The notes: generated from the sequence alone by a model not told the origin. Numbered from the stretch's first letter, positions 16,739-26,086 are shown. The stretch: DNA of 64,000 bases from Desulfosporosinus fructosivorans (GCF_004766045.1 NZ_SPQQ01000008.1:1-64000); one strand, 5' to 3'. Program-made: numbers and translations.

Positions 16739-17767
16739 ATGGATTCAAAAGACAGACTTTTAAGCGCTTTAAAAGGCGAGGCTACCGATCGCTCCCCTTG
16801 TATTTGCCCGGGTGGTATGATGAATATGGTGGTCACTGCCTTGATGGAAAAGGCAAATATCCACTGGCCAGAAGCGCATACAGATCCTATTAAAATGGCG
16901 GGACTAGCCAAGGCAGTTTATGATTATGGTTGTTTCGAAAATTATGGCGTACCCTTCTGTATGACCATCGAAGCAGAACAGATGGGTGCCGTCGTGGACT
17001 TAGGTTCTACCGTCTATGAACCCCATGTCACTGGCTATGTCATCGAAAACCTTTCTGAATGGAATCAATTACCACATCTAGACCCCTATGGTAAACGGGC
17101 AAAAGTGGTGCTAGATGCCATTAAAATTCTAAAAAAAGACGATAATCGCGTGCCTATTATCGGTAATCTCTCTGGACCTGTAAGTGTTGCTGCTTCTCTG
17201 ATTGAACCGGTAGATTACTATAAGGGATTAAGACGCCATAGAGAAGATGCGCATGCTTTTATGAACTTTGTCACTGAAGGGCTCATTAGTTTTGGCAAGG
17301 CTCAGATCGAAGCAGGAGCAGATGTGATAGCTATCTCTGACCCCAGTGGCTCAGGGGAGATCTTAGGCCCCCGTTTATTTGACGAATATGTGGTGACCTA
17401 TATTAATCAATTGATTGATGGGCTCCACGAGATAAATCCGGATATACCAATCATTGTGCACATCTGTGGACAAATGCATAAAGTTTACGAAGAACTGAAT
17501 AAAATCCGTGCCGATGCCCACAGCTTCGACTCTATTGTCAGCATCAAAGAGTCGAAAAAAGTGATGCCCGGTAAGATTATGATAGGTAATGTAAGTACCT
17601 ATGCTCTGGAACTTGCAGATGCAGACCGCATTCGCGTCCTGACCCAGAAGGTGATGGATGATGGGTCAGATATCATCGCGCCTGCTTGTGGTCTGGGAAC
17701 TAAGTCCTCTCTGAAAAATATTCAGGCGATGTTACATTTTGTCCAGGAAAGCAGTCATAAAGCCTAG
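16739..17767 (+). CDS. URO-D family corrinoid methyltransferase (MtbA-like), 342 aa
   Basis: Second zinc methyltransferase of the operon. H241 and C243 (VHICGQ) and C317 (PACGLGT) give the complete HxC...C zinc site. The N-terminus (KDRLLSALKGEATDRSP) is the normal family start, and the length is normal. AAAGGAAG lies before the ATG, 25 nt after the corrinoid gene. It is the closest relative in the window of the eroded copy at 14085, which suggests an old duplication. Confidence 0.88.
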   Translation: MDSKDRLLSALKGEATDRSPCICPGGMMNMVVTALMEKANIHWPEAHTDPIKMAGLAKAVYDYGCFENYGVPFCMTIEAEQMGAVVDLGSTVYEPHVTGYVIENLSEWNQLPHLDPYGKRAKVVLDAIKILKKDDNRVPIIGNLSGPVSVAASLIEPVDYYKGLRRHREDAHAFMNFVTEGLISFGKAQIEAGADVIAISDPSGSGEILGPRLFDEYVVTYINQLIDGLHEINPDIPIIVHICGQMHKVYEELNKIRADAHSFDSIVSIKESKKVMPGKIMIGNVSTYALELADADRIRVLTQKVMDDGSDIIAPACGLGTKSSLKNIQAMLHFVQESSHKA

Positions 17768-17805
17768 GAGCTTGAGGGCTTTGTACTGGAAGATGAGGTT
17801 TTAGA

Positions 17806-19611
17806 ATGCATACAATTGCTTTACCAAGACAAAATATAAAATTTACTTATGATAGAGGGCTAGAGGACAGTCTTCTAAATATTCTTATTGCTCAGCAGAT
17901 TTTCATTGACAGCCCCTGTGGTGGTCGAAGTAGCTGTGGCAAGTGTAAGATTAAACATTTAGGAGGGGATCTTCCACCTCTATCTGTTGATGAGGAAGAA
18001 CACCTTACAAAAAAAGAGATCGAGGAAGGTATCCGTTTAGCCTGTCTCATCTATCCTGCAGCGGATTTAGAGATCGATATCATTGATCAGGAGGTGAATC
18101 ACCAGGTTCTGACAGGAGGCTATGTACCAGAGTATCAACCCAATCCGACGATCTGGAAAAAGACCATTGAGATTAGAAAGCCCACACTGGAAGAACAAAC
18201 CCCTTACCAAGTGCTGTTCGAAAAGGCGTTGGCTATCAATCATCTGCCCTGGGATGTGCTCCGCCAAATCACTATGGGTGAGGGAACTTATACAGCGGTA
18301 TTTAATCAAGACCAGCTTATCGGTCTTGAAAAAGGGGATACCAGTGAGCTGCTTTACGGAGTTGCAGTAGATATAGGAACTACCACCGTTGTAACCTCCC
18401 TGATCAATTTAAGGACAGGCGAAGAAATTGATAGCGAAGCTGCTATCAATGCCCAGAAAAATTTTGGTCAAGATGTGCTAACTCGCATCACCTATGTTCT
18501 CGATCATGGTAAGAACGGGCGGGATCAGCTACAAACGGCCATTGTCGATTCCTTAAATGAGATGGTCCAGACCATGTGTGAAAGGCAAAAGCTCTCCCCT
18601 TCCTTTATCTATGAAGTCGCCATTGCGGCTAATTGCACGATGATGCATATGGTTCTTGGGGTTGATCCGCTATCGATTGGGAAATCTCCCTATGCACCGA
18701 TTTTTGTAGAGGAGAAAGATATTTCGGGGAAAGATATTGGTTTGACTGCCCTTTCCTCCTTCGGTCGGGTATATTGTCTACCAGCCGTTTCCTCCTATAT
18801 TGGAGCAGATATAGTGGCCGGCGCTTATGTGGCAAGGCTCCACGCTAGGAAGGATAAAGTACTCTTTATCGATATCGGCACGAACGGAGAAATCGTTCTC
18901 TCCGACGGGGGAAAATTAGTGTCCTGCTCCTGTGCAGCGGGACCGGCCCTTGAAGGGATGAATATCAGTAGCGGTATGCGTGCTGCCGACGGGGCCATCG
19001 AGGAAGTCCATTTCGATACAGAGAAGGGCTTTATTTTAGAGGTTATTGGAGACAAAGCTCCGTTAGGCTTATGTGGTAGCGGGATACTGGCAGCTATTCG
19101 AGAATTGCTGAAACATAATTTTATCACTCCCCGTGGAAATATCGTTAAGCCTGAGGAATTAGAGGTAGGGGACCCTAGACTGTCCTATATCGACCTCGAC
19201 GGCAAGAAAAGACGAATTCGTATCGGAGAGGGTCCAACGAAAATCCTGATTTCCCAAGGGGATGTTCGCCAAGTCCAACTGGCTAAGAGTGCGATCTTAT
19301 CAGGGTTTGTAGCGCTGGTAAATGCTATGGATCTCACATTTGCGGATCTGGATGAGGTGATCGTGGCCGGTCAGTTTGGCGCTCATCTTCCTGTAGAAAG
19401 TCTGATAGGGACGGGGATCTTGCCAAAGGCTGTCCAAGAAAAGATCACCTATATCGGGAATTCCTCAAAGACGGGGGCTTATCTGGCCTTGATGTCCCTT
19501 GAAACCCGCCAAGAGATGGTAACGCTTGCCAGAGCCTTCGATTATCTCGAATTGAGCTTGACCAAAGGTTATGAACGATTGTTCGTTGAGTGCTCCCAAT
19601 TTAATGTATAA
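17806..19611 (+). CDS. RACo-like corrinoid activation protein, 601 aa
   Basis: ATP-dependent reductive activator that returns inactive Co(II) corrinoid proteins to Co(I). The N-terminal plant-type [2Fe-2S] ferredoxin domain has C38, C44, C47 and C80. It is followed by a linker and a C-terminal ASKHA-fold ATPase (DUF4445) with phosphate loops AVDIGTTTV (about residue 187) and FIDIGTNGEI (about 354), an LCGSG segment and VIVAGQFGAHL near 525. Length and order are those of RACo/RamA-independent activators in acetogens and desulfitobacteria. The spacer from the methyltransferase gene is 38 nt, so it belongs to the operon and probably serves both corrinoid proteins of the window. Confidence 0.92.
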   Translation: MHTIALPRQNIKFTYDRGLEDSLLNILIAQQIFIDSPCGGRSSCGKCKIKHLGGDLPPLSVDEEEHLTKKEIEEGIRLACLIYPAADLEIDIIDQEVNHQVLTGGYVPEYQPNPTIWKKTIEIRKPTLEEQTPYQVLFEKALAINHLPWDVLRQITMGEGTYTAVFNQDQLIGLEKGDTSELLYGVAVDIGTTTVVTSLINLRTGEEIDSEAAINAQKNFGQDVLTRITYVLDHGKNGRDQLQTAIVDSLNEMVQTMCERQKLSPSFIYEVAIAANCTMMHMVLGVDPLSIGKSPYAPIFVEEKDISGKDIGLTALSSFGRVYCLPAVSSYIGADIVAGAYVARLHARKDKVLFIDIGTNGEIVLSDGGKLVSCSCAAGPALEGMNISSGMRAADGAIEEVHFDTEKGFILEVIGDKAPLGLCGSGILAAIRELLKHNFITPRGNIVKPEELEVGDPRLSYIDLDGKKRRIRIGEGPTKILISQGDVRQVQLAKSAILSGFVALVNAMDLTFADLDEVIVAGQFGAHLPVESLIGTGILPKAVQEKITYIGNSSKTGAYLALMSLETRQEMVTLARAFDYLELSLTKGYERLFVECSQFNV

Positions 19612-19633
19612 TAAACTATAGGAGTTAAAAGTA

Positions 19634-19867
19634 ATGAACGTTTTACTTTTTGGTGGATTCTTAGGTTCGGGCAAAACTTCGATTATATTGCAGGTCGCGA
19701 AATACCTCGTAAAAGGATTTTCGACACAACAGTTGGAGAGTGGTAACCCGTCTCTGGTAATTATCGAAAATGAAGTTGGGGAAACGGGTATTGATGATCA
19801 GATCCTCAAAGCAGAGGGACTAAATGTTCGGGAACTTATTGCTGGGTGCATCTGTTGCACGCTTTGA
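19634..19867 (+). pseudogene. Truncated CobW/COG0523 GTPase (N-terminal stub, 77 aa)
   Basis: Starts with a perfect P-loop (FGGFLGSGKT, residues 6-15) and ends exactly at the metal-binding CxCC motif (GCICCTL, residues 71-77) with a TGA. The family normally continues for another 200 or more residues. No continuation appears in any frame; what follows is the DUF5714 frame. Full-length relatives occur in corrinoid methyltransferase clusters, perhaps as metal or cofactor chaperones. The stub keeps a ribosome site (AGGAG) and is probably still translated, but it lacks the GTPase switch and NKxD parts. Confidence 0.75.
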
Positions 19868-19893
19868 TTCATCGCCAACAGGAGGTGCTGGAC

Positions 19894-20694
19894 TTGATAG
19901 ACCTAATTCAGAACTTAAATAATAGGGGCGCTTCAACAGATTGTTGAGGGCCGACTTCAAGTGCTGGTCAGCACCCTAAATATAATACTGAGAATTGTCA
20001 TTTTTGTGGAGGACAGTTAGAATACTTAAGTATTGGACAGGAATTTACATGTCTTGACTGTGGTAAAAAGGATATCGGCAACATTTCCTGCCCTAATGGG
20101 CATTACATATGCGATGAATGTCACGGGAAAGGCCTATTTGGTACTGTAAAAGATTACGTGATAACCACTAAATCCGAGGACCCTTTAGAAATTGCAGAGT
20201 TGCTTATGGATCTGAATAGTATACCGATGCTAGGTTGTGAAAATGCCTGGATAACGGCAGGAGCTTTAATGGCTGCACTTAAAAACGAAGGAACTGCTAA
20301 GGTTACGAATGAACAGATTGATGAAGCACTAAACAGGACAAAGAAACAAGCGATCGGAGGATATTGTGGTCTAACAGGGGTATGTGGGATTGCCCCTGCG
20401 ATTGGTGCCTGTTTTAGTGTCATTTTTGGTGCAACATGTTCAAAGGACCGTGAAACTGCCACAACCATGAGAATAGTGGCAAGAATTCTTGGTACTATTG
20501 CCAACGAAACTGGGCCGTGTTGTTGCAAGAATTTCGTCCGAAAATCATTGGTCGAGGCGACAAAAATAGTGAAAGAACAATTATGTGTTTCTTTGCCATT
20601 AGTCAATGAGAACATTGCTTGTAAGCATAGTGATAGGCATCCCCACGGGTGCCGAAAAGAAAAGTGTTCATATTTTGGCAAGGATACGATATAG
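19894..20694 (+). CDS. DUF5714 protein, candidate selenoprotein with in-frame UGA (266 aa)
   Basis: The conserved DUF5714 region runs from the zinc-ribbon (CHFCGG, CLDCGKK, CPNGHYICDECH) to GGYCGLTGVCG, GPCCCK and a Cys-rich tail. The frame holds no ATG, GTG or TTG between the UGA at 19945-19947 and the GTG at 20158, and starting at 20158 would remove the whole ribbon. Reading through the UGA joins the frame to a TTG at 19894 with GGAGG at 19881-19885, giving the segment GASTDC-U-GPTSSAG. Thirteen nt after the UGA, GTGCT/AGCAC (19961-19974) forms a hairpin with a GGUC loop, as in bacterial SECIS elements. The Sec-after-Cys pair suggests redox or metal chemistry. The function is unknown; it is the last gene of the corrinoid operon. 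Confidence 0.65.
19945..19976 (+). promoter_or_regulatory. Candidate UGA(Sec) codon and bacterial SECIS hairpin
   Basis: UGA at 19945-19947; stem GUGCU (19961-19965) with AGCAC (19970-19974); apical loop GGUC (19966-19969), 18 nt after the UGA. E. coli fdhF has its AGGUCU loop at nearly the same distance. A GGG at 19948-19950 may add a lower stem with nearby C residues. Confidence 0.65.
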
Positions 20695-20739
20695 AGGTTG
20701 AATGAATGGGATACACTATCTTAATAGTAAGAAGTGAGC

Positions 20740-20783
20740 AACGCGTTGGATAAGGAAATTCGAAATTTCCCAACCAACGCGTT
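20740..20783 (+). terminator. Terminator of the corrinoid operon
   Basis: AACGCGTTGG (20740-20749) pairs with CCAACGCGTT (20774-20783), with an inner GGAAATT/AATTTCC stem, followed by TTATTGTATTT. The gap 20695-20999 contains this and two further hairpins. Confidence 0.8.
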
Positions 20784-20806
20784 TTATTGTATTTACCAAT
20801 ATATTC

Positions 20807-20880
20807 CACGTAAACATAATTGTTACGTGAACAGAAACACACAACAAAATCCACTCAAATGGCGGATTTTGTTGTGTGTT
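20807..20880. terminator. Two further hairpins, the second a perfect 17-bp stem
   Basis: CACGTAA (20807-20813) pairs with TTACGTG (20823-20829). AACACACAACAAAATCC (20836-20852) pairs without mismatch with 20864-20880. The long stem is symmetrical, so it could terminate from either side. Confidence 0.65.
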
Positions 20881-20999
20881 CGTTAATGTATAAATATTTT
20901 GGGTTTATTTCTACAAATTGGTTTAACTTTATATAAAGAATATGGTGTAGAATATAGATATTTGATGAATCATGTTTATTCTTAGGAGATGGAGCTAAA

Positions 21000-22046
21000 A
21001 TGAGTAATACAGGGATTTCTAGGTCTTCAAATTCAATAATTCAACTTAGAGCTGATAGAAAACCTGCAGGGATCTATTATTACAGTCGCAAGAAAAAACG
21101 GTTAAAGCAAACATTAAAGGGGATGCTCAGTCTCTTCCTAATCTTTGGTTTGTGCTTTTTGGGGTTTTTATATGCTCCCGTCAAACCCTTTGAGATGCTT
21201 CGTAACTTATGGGTGACTAGCGCAATGACGACGTTGAACCATCAGTACCTTGCAACGTACTTGTTTAGCGGGGCAGAGATTCAAGAAATAATGGATAACA
21301 ACAAAGCCGCGGATCTGGGCAACTCCCATCCCTCAAACATTAAGACGCTTGGAATTGAAAACAATACTGGAACAGAGCTGATTGATATCAGTCAAAAGGG
21401 TTTTAAAGGTTATCTTCTTAAGGTTAATAATCCTAAACGTGTAAAGGTAGCAGCAACGCGTTATCTCGGCGAAAAGGGAGAAAAGGCTGAAGACATTGCT
21501 AAAGAGAACGGAGCAGTTGCCGTCATTAATGGAGGGGCGTTTGATGACCCGCAGGGTAACGGCAACGGTGGTCAACCGCTGGGTATCCTTATCTCGGACG
21601 ATAAAATTCTCTATAAAGCTCCAGTCTCAGCATTTGACATTATAGGGCTAAATAATGACAATGTTTTGATTCTTGGTCATTATACCCTGAACCAAATTAA
21701 ACAAATGGGCATAAGGGATGCCGTCTCGTTCAGTCCATTCCTTGTAATTGATGGTAAACCGGCGATTACCCATGGAGACGGGGGATGGGGTATTGCTCCC
21801 CGGACAGCGATAGGACAGACGAGGGATGGCAGTATTTTGATGCTGGTCATCGATGGACGTCAGATTGGGTCCATAGGTGCAACCCTTAAGGATGTACAAG
21901 ATATTATGCTCGAATACGGTGCCTATAATGTTGCGAATCTTGACGGCGGCGCCTCAGCGGTTCTTTACTACAATGGCGAGATCGTCAATCACCCATCGAG
22001 TCAGTATGGTGAACGCCATGCGCCGTCCTTTTTTATTGTAAAATAA
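21000..22046 (+). CDS. Phosphodiester glycosidase (NAGPA) domain protein, membrane anchored, 348 aa
   Basis: A basic N-terminus (KKKRLKQTLKG) is followed by one membrane segment at about residues 41-60, so the bulk is outside the cell. The extracellular part has the NAGPA fold signatures: NGGAFDD near residue 178, PRTAIGQTRDG near 265, and NLDGGASAVLYY near 318, with the end GERHAPSFFIV. Such proteins hydrolyse sugar phosphodiesters of surface polymers. GGAGATGGAG precedes the ATG. It is a single gene between two strong terminators. Confidence 0.88.
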   Translation: MSNTGISRSSNSIIQLRADRKPAGIYYYSRKKKRLKQTLKGMLSLFLIFGLCFLGFLYAPVKPFEMLRNLWVTSAMTTLNHQYLATYLFSGAEIQEIMDNNKAADLGNSHPSNIKTLGIENNTGTELIDISQKGFKGYLLKVNNPKRVKVAATRYLGEKGEKAEDIAKENGAVAVINGGAFDDPQGNGNGGQPLGILISDDKILYKAPVSAFDIIGLNNDNVLILGHYTLNQIKQMGIRDAVSFSPFLVIDGKPAITHGDGGWGIAPRTAIGQTRDGSILMLVIDGRQIGSIGATLKDVQDIMLEYGAYNVANLDGGASAVLYYNGEIVNHPSSQYGERHAPSFFIVK

Positions 22047-22175
22047 ACTTACGATTTTCATAGGAATATGCTCGAAAGTCAGCAAGTTGGTCTTAGCTAT
22101 TACCTTTGCATTGCGGCAGAAGCCTTCGAAGCCTTAAACGTTAATGAATAAAATTAGGTAGAGTAAATTACTTTC

Positions 22176-22208
22176 AAAAAGAACAGTCGATATTCGACTG
22201 TTCTTTTT
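22176..22208. terminator. Bidirectional terminator
   Basis: A perfect 15-bp stem, AAAAAGAACAGTCGA with TCGACTGTTCTTTTT, with a 3-nt loop. It has A and T tracts on the two sides, serving the plus gene before it and the minus gene after it. Confidence 0.85.
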
Positions 22209-22286
22209 GAAGCGTTCTAAATTTAGCTAATCTACTTTTTCTCCTCTAGACTTTAACCATTCAATAATCCCTTGCTTCAAGATTAA

Positions 22287-23135
22287 TCAATTTATTGTTT
22301 CCTCAGTTTGCAAGGAATATCTCTCAAGTAAAATAAAAATTGATAAACCGAAAAAATAAACTAACATTGTGTAGAACAGATTCCACCCGTCCTGAAAAAC
22401 TAGGATGTTCAACTTGACCAGTAGGCTTTGACCCACAAAAGAAATAATGAAGGGCACAAACTTCCAATACCATTTTTCAAGGACGCAAACGAAAAACACT
22501 AAGATCAAAGTCTCAACTAACTGATAAAGGAATATAAACATGGTACTAGACAAGTACATATCTTGGGCCCAATTCACATTATAGTGTTGTTTCCCTAAAA
22601 GTAGAATTATTGGAATCGGATAGTGTAAAATGACAAACCCAACGAAGTAGAATGTGCTAGTGCGCAACCATCCATGCGGTATTTTGTCTAACTTTTTAAA
22701 CCACACTTTAGTAAAGAGCTGATAAATAAAAATCGCAACACCTGTCATGTAATATTTCCACCAATGATGTTCGTATATTCCTAAATTCATAAACAAATAC
22801 TCTATTAGTAAATAAATAGCGGTAATCAAAGAAATCCACCCATATCCCAATGAGTACGCTGCAACTAATATCGCAGTGCCAGGATAGAAAGTCGAGTTGA
22901 GTATAAGATGACCTAAAATGTTTTGGGCCCAAGGGCTTGTGTAGATACCAGTTTTGTAAGCATACCCATCAAGTAAACCAAGCACAACAAATTCACCTAT
23001 CCATGTAACACATGTAGAAAATATAAAAAACACAAGAAAAGTAGAGAGCTTGATATCTCTTTTCTTATATATTGTAAAGGCCGCGATTCCCACCCCAATG
23101 ATAGCTAGAAGACAATACCAGTAGATGCTTGCCAT
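22287..23135 (-). CDS. CBO0543-type multi-pass membrane protein, 282 aa
   Basis: About seven or eight hydrophobic segments with the family features WIGEFVVLGLLDGYAYKTG and LGYGWISLI, and Trp/Tyr-rich loops. I assign it to the CBO0543 family of Firmicutes membrane proteins from this pattern; the function is unknown. GGGAGGAAG precedes the ATG. It is a single gene on the minus strand. Confidence 0.65.
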   Translation of the reverse strand: MASIYWYCLLAIIGVGIAAFTIYKKRDIKLSTFLVFFIFSTCVTWIGEFVVLGLLDGYAYKTGIYTSPWAQNILGHLILNSTFYPGTAILVAAYSLGYGWISLITAIYLLIEYLFMNLGIYEHHWWKYYMTGVAIFIYQLFTKVWFKKLDKIPHGWLRTSTFYFVGFVILHYPIPIILLLGKQHYNVNWAQDMYLSSTMFIFLYQLVETLILVFFVCVLEKWYWKFVPFIISFVGQSLLVKLNILVFQDGWNLFYTMLVYFFGLSIFILLERYSLQTEETIN

Positions 23136-23340
23136 AACTTCCTCCCAAATGTTTGTCTTATCATGTTGTGGTTGTAGGCAAAATGGTTAATAATAACGAG
23201 GTAACAAGTAATAGCTTTTCTCTAAGTTCAGAACATTATTCAAAAGAAAAAGGACTTACAACCCAATGGAACGCTCGCGTAGGCCTACTGGCGAGTCGTA
23301 TATTGTGGTATAATCCTAAAAAAGAAGAGGTAATCTACAT

Positions 23341-24192
23341 ATGAAAGAGCCAATAAAAGAGTATTTAATAATAACTTTAGGTGTTATTTTGGTTAGTATC
23401 GCAGTGGCGTATTTTTATGTACCAGCTCATATAACTGGAGGTGGGATTACAGGTATTGCTATTATTATAAACTATCACATGCCTTCCTTACCGATTGGAA
23501 TGTTGATGTTGGTTATGAATGTTGTTTTATTCATTATTGGTTTTCTGTTCATAGGCGGTAATTTTGGAGCTAAGACGATCTATGCTAGTTTCGGTGTGTC
23601 TGGAACCATGTGGTTAATAGAAGTGGTTATGAAACCGCAGGCTCTGACAAATGATGTATTACTCTCAGCAATAATTGGGACATTATTACTTGGAACAGGT
23701 CTAGGGATCGTTTTTTCTCAAAACGCATCAACGGGAGGAACGGATATAATTGCAAAGATATTGAACAAATCGTTGCATTTAGAGTTAGGGAAATCCATGC
23801 AGTCAGTTGATATTTTTGTAGTTCTCCTGGCAGCTCTAACCTTTGGGATTGCAACAGCATTGTATTCAGTTGTATGTGTTCTTCTAAATGGATTTATAAT
23901 TGATAGAGTTCTTGAAGGATTTACTTCCGTAAAAGCTGTTATGGTATTTTCTAATAACAGTGAGTACATTCAAAAATATATAATTAATGAAATAGACAGA
24001 GGATGCACAGCATTTGAAGGACAAGGGGGGTTCTCTGGAGAAAAAAATTCTGTGATTTATTCGGTTATGGATAGAACACAACTCATAAAACTAAGAACAT
24101 ATTTGAAGAAGAATTATCCAGATTCCTTTATTATTGTTAGTGAGGCACATGAAGTTTTAGGGAAAGGGTTTCAAAATATAGAAAATGTATAG
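23341..24192 (+). CDS. YitT family membrane protein (DUF161/DUF2179), 283 aa
   Basis: N-terminal half with five or six membrane segments (GGGITGIAIIINY near residues 35-47, STGGTDIIAKILNK near 130) and a C-terminal soluble DUF2179 domain (from about residue 200; CTAFEGQGGFSGEKNSVI). The length is normal for YitT. The function of the family is not established. A TATAAT lies at about 23309. GAAGAGG is about 9 nt before the ATG. Confidence 0.85.
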   Translation: MKEPIKEYLIITLGVILVSIAVAYFYVPAHITGGGITGIAIIINYHMPSLPIGMLMLVMNVVLFIIGFLFIGGNFGAKTIYASFGVSGTMWLIEVVMKPQALTNDVLLSAIIGTLLLGTGLGIVFSQNASTGGTDIIAKILNKSLHLELGKSMQSVDIFVVLLAALTFGIATALYSVVCVLLNGFIIDRVLEGFTSVKAVMVFSNNSEYIQKYIINEIDRGCTAFEGQGGFSGEKNSVIYSVMDRTQLIKLRTYLKKNYPDSFIIVSEAHEVLGKGFQNIENV

Positions 24193-24314
24193 TTGATGGT
24201 TGAGTTGGCTTATTAAAGATTTACACGTACCTTGGAAACGCTTGTTATTATGATATTACTGTGGTTAATGATGGCATATAATAAATAGATAATCATTCGA
24301 TAGGAGCTAAAACC

Positions 24315-24971
24315 ATGCTGATTTTTGACTATGGGCAAACGGAAATTGACTTCTTAAAACGCAAAGACAAAAAGCTGGGTGCAGCCATCGATAGAATCGG
24401 AATAATCCAACGTGAGATTACTCCTGATCCTTTCACAGCCTTGATTTCCAGCGTTGTAAGCCAACAGATTTCCAAAAAGGCTGCCGAAACGGTGTGGACC
24501 AGACTGTGTATACTGCTCGAGGATATTCCGACTTTAAGTAACAATCCAGACGGTAACAGTCCAGTGCTGAACAATTCAGAAAGTATTCGCCCAGAAAGTA
24601 TTACCCGGCTGAGCCTGTCTGAAATTAAAGCTTGCGGGATGTCAGAGCGAAAAGCTAGCTACATAAAGGGCATAGCAGAGGCGGCTTTATCAGGAACCGT
24701 CAATTTCGAGGAGCTTCATACTCTGCCGGATGAGGAAATTATTTCAAAGCTGTCTTCTCTTCACGGAGTGGGAGTTTGGACCGCTGAAATGCTTCTGATA
24801 TTTTCCCTCAATCGTCCTGATGTGCTTAGCTTTAAGGATCTAGCAATCTGTCGAGGTATGATGAACATATATGGTCTCAAAGAGCTACCAAAGGAAAAGT
24901 TTGAACGCTACAGAAAAAGGTATTCGCCTTATGGTTCAGTAGCATCGTTGTATCTCTGGGCATCCTCATGA
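24315..24971 (+). CDS. DNA-3-methyladenine glycosylase II-like (HhH-GPD) protein, 218 aa
   Basis: Base-excision repair glycosylase. LISSVVSQQISKKAAETV near residue 45 is the family start helix. The helix-hairpin-helix LHGVGVWTAEMLLIFS is at about residues 154-169, followed by RPDVLSFKDLAICRG, in which the Asp after FK is the likely catalytic residue. It is shorter than E. coli AlkA and lacks its N-terminal domain, as Firmicutes forms do. AGGAG precedes the ATG. It is a single gene. Confidence 0.85.
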   Translation: MLIFDYGQTEIDFLKRKDKKLGAAIDRIGIIQREITPDPFTALISSVVSQQISKKAAETVWTRLCILLEDIPTLSNNPDGNSPVLNNSESIRPESITRLSLSEIKACGMSERKASYIKGIAEAALSGTVNFEELHTLPDEEIISKLSSLHGVGVWTAEMLLIFSLNRPDVLSFKDLAICRGMMNIYGLKELPKEKFERYRKRYSPYGSVASLYLWASS

Positions 24972-25044
24972 GAAAAGCCATATAAGACAGCAACGACATC
25001 ACTCCCTTTTACTGTTGCGATAAACAATTAGTTTGATATGGTCA

Positions 25045-25082
25045 GGGCTAAAACGATATCCTTAGAGGGTGTGTTTTAGCTC
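25045..25082. terminator. Convergent terminator
   Basis: GGCTAAAAC / GTTTTAGCTC stem between the glycosylase (plus) and the cation transporter (minus), overlapping the latter's last codons. Confidence 0.6.
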
Positions 25083-26086
25083 TTTTCTTTATCGCTAGGA
25101 GGGTCCTTAGGCGGCCAATCCTTTACGCCAGTGTCTTCAATAATCCCCAACGTGACATCCGTGATATCTTCATAAGCTAAGAGCTGATCCCGAATTCTAG
25201 ATTTAATCCTGTCAGCTGTAGCCAAGGTTAAGCCCGGACGAAGTTCAATGTAGCTTTCGACATGATAAAAACGCCCTTCTTGGAGGATGCGCATTTTATT
25301 GATATCTGTAGTGTCTGGGTCAGATAAAATAATTTGGCAGACTTTGTCCTCGATTTCCTTCGGAGCAGAAACACCGATGAGTCCTACCATGTTGTCATAG
25401 CCTACTCGATAAGCTACTCCCCCCATAAGAAGTCCGATGATGATCGCAGCAAATCCATCTAAGGTTTTAATAGGCGTGAAGCGTGTCACAAGTATTGCTC
25501 CAAGGGCCAGTATAGCGCCAAAGGTGGCTACCAGATCTTCGTAGAAGACCAAGCGAGTGGCGGGAGAAGCTCGGTTTACATTTTTTAGAGCGACAGGGAT
25601 GAGCACTAATCCTTTTGCTTCAGAGCGAGTCTCTCGCGCGATTTCACGCATGGCCTTGGATAAGACAAACCCATCAATAACCATGGAAGTGCCTAAACTA
25701 AAAATAATTAATCCCAAACTATCAATCGATGCGGGATGTTGGATTAAATGAATCCCTTCAAGAAGGGTCTCATAGGCCATGATCGTAACGATGATCACAG
25801 CACCCATGCAGAAAACATTGATCAGACGCCCGAAACCCGTCGGAAAGCGGGGGGTGGGCTTTCGTTCAGCAAGAATGCTCCCTATAAAGACAAAGATTTG
25901 GTTAATTGTATCGGCGCCTGTGTGCATTGCTTCGGCAAACATAGCGCCACTTCCGCTTAAAGAAGCCGTTATTCCTTTAAGAATGACTAAAAAAAGGTTG
26001 CCTAGGGCCGCGTAAAACGATGAAGTATTTCCTTTTTTAATAAGTTCCCACGCTTTAATCAGTGATTCCTCCTTAGTCTCCGCCAT
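25076..26086 (-). CDS. Cation diffusion facilitator (CDF/ZntA-like) transporter, 336 aa
   Basis: A membrane metal/proton antiporter. TM segments begin near residue 22 (NLFLVILKGITASLSGSGAM), with the TM2 motif AEAMHTGADTINQ (HxxxD, residues about 52-56), a further TM pair with an SEAKGL loop, and a cytosolic C-terminal domain with VESYIELRPGLTLATADRI. The metal is not clear, since the HxxxD ligand set differs from the usual zinc pattern. It is a single minus-strand gene. Confidence 0.85.
   Translation of the reverse strand: MAETKEESLIKAWELIKKGNTSSFYAALGNLFLVILKGITASLSGSGAMFAEAMHTGADTINQIFVFIGSILAERKPTPRFPTGFGRLINVFCMGAVIIVTIMAYETLLEGIHLIQHPASIDSLGLIIFSLGTSMVIDGFVLSKAMREIARETRSEAKGLVLIPVALKNVNRASPATRLVFYEDLVATFGAILALGAILVTRFTPIKTLDGFAAIIIGLLMGGVAYRVGYDNMVGLIGVSAPKEIEDKVCQIILSDPDTTDINKMRILQEGRFYHVESYIELRPGLTLATADRIKSRIRDQLLAYEDITDVTLGIIEDTGVKDWPPKDPPSDKEKS

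Noticed and set aside
19865..19867. The TGA ending the CobW stub as a second selenocysteine codon
   Set aside because: The frame after it meets two more stops within 14 codons, shows no CobW similarity and has no GGU-loop hairpin at the right distance.
20154..20681. A 175-codon minus-strand frame opposite the DUF5714 gene
   Set aside because: The plus-strand frame carries the conserved Cys motifs; the opposite frame has no recognisable domain or start site.
23153..23344. A 63-codon plus-strand frame before yitT
   Set aside because: No ribosome site, no known pattern, and it runs through the promoter region of the next gene.
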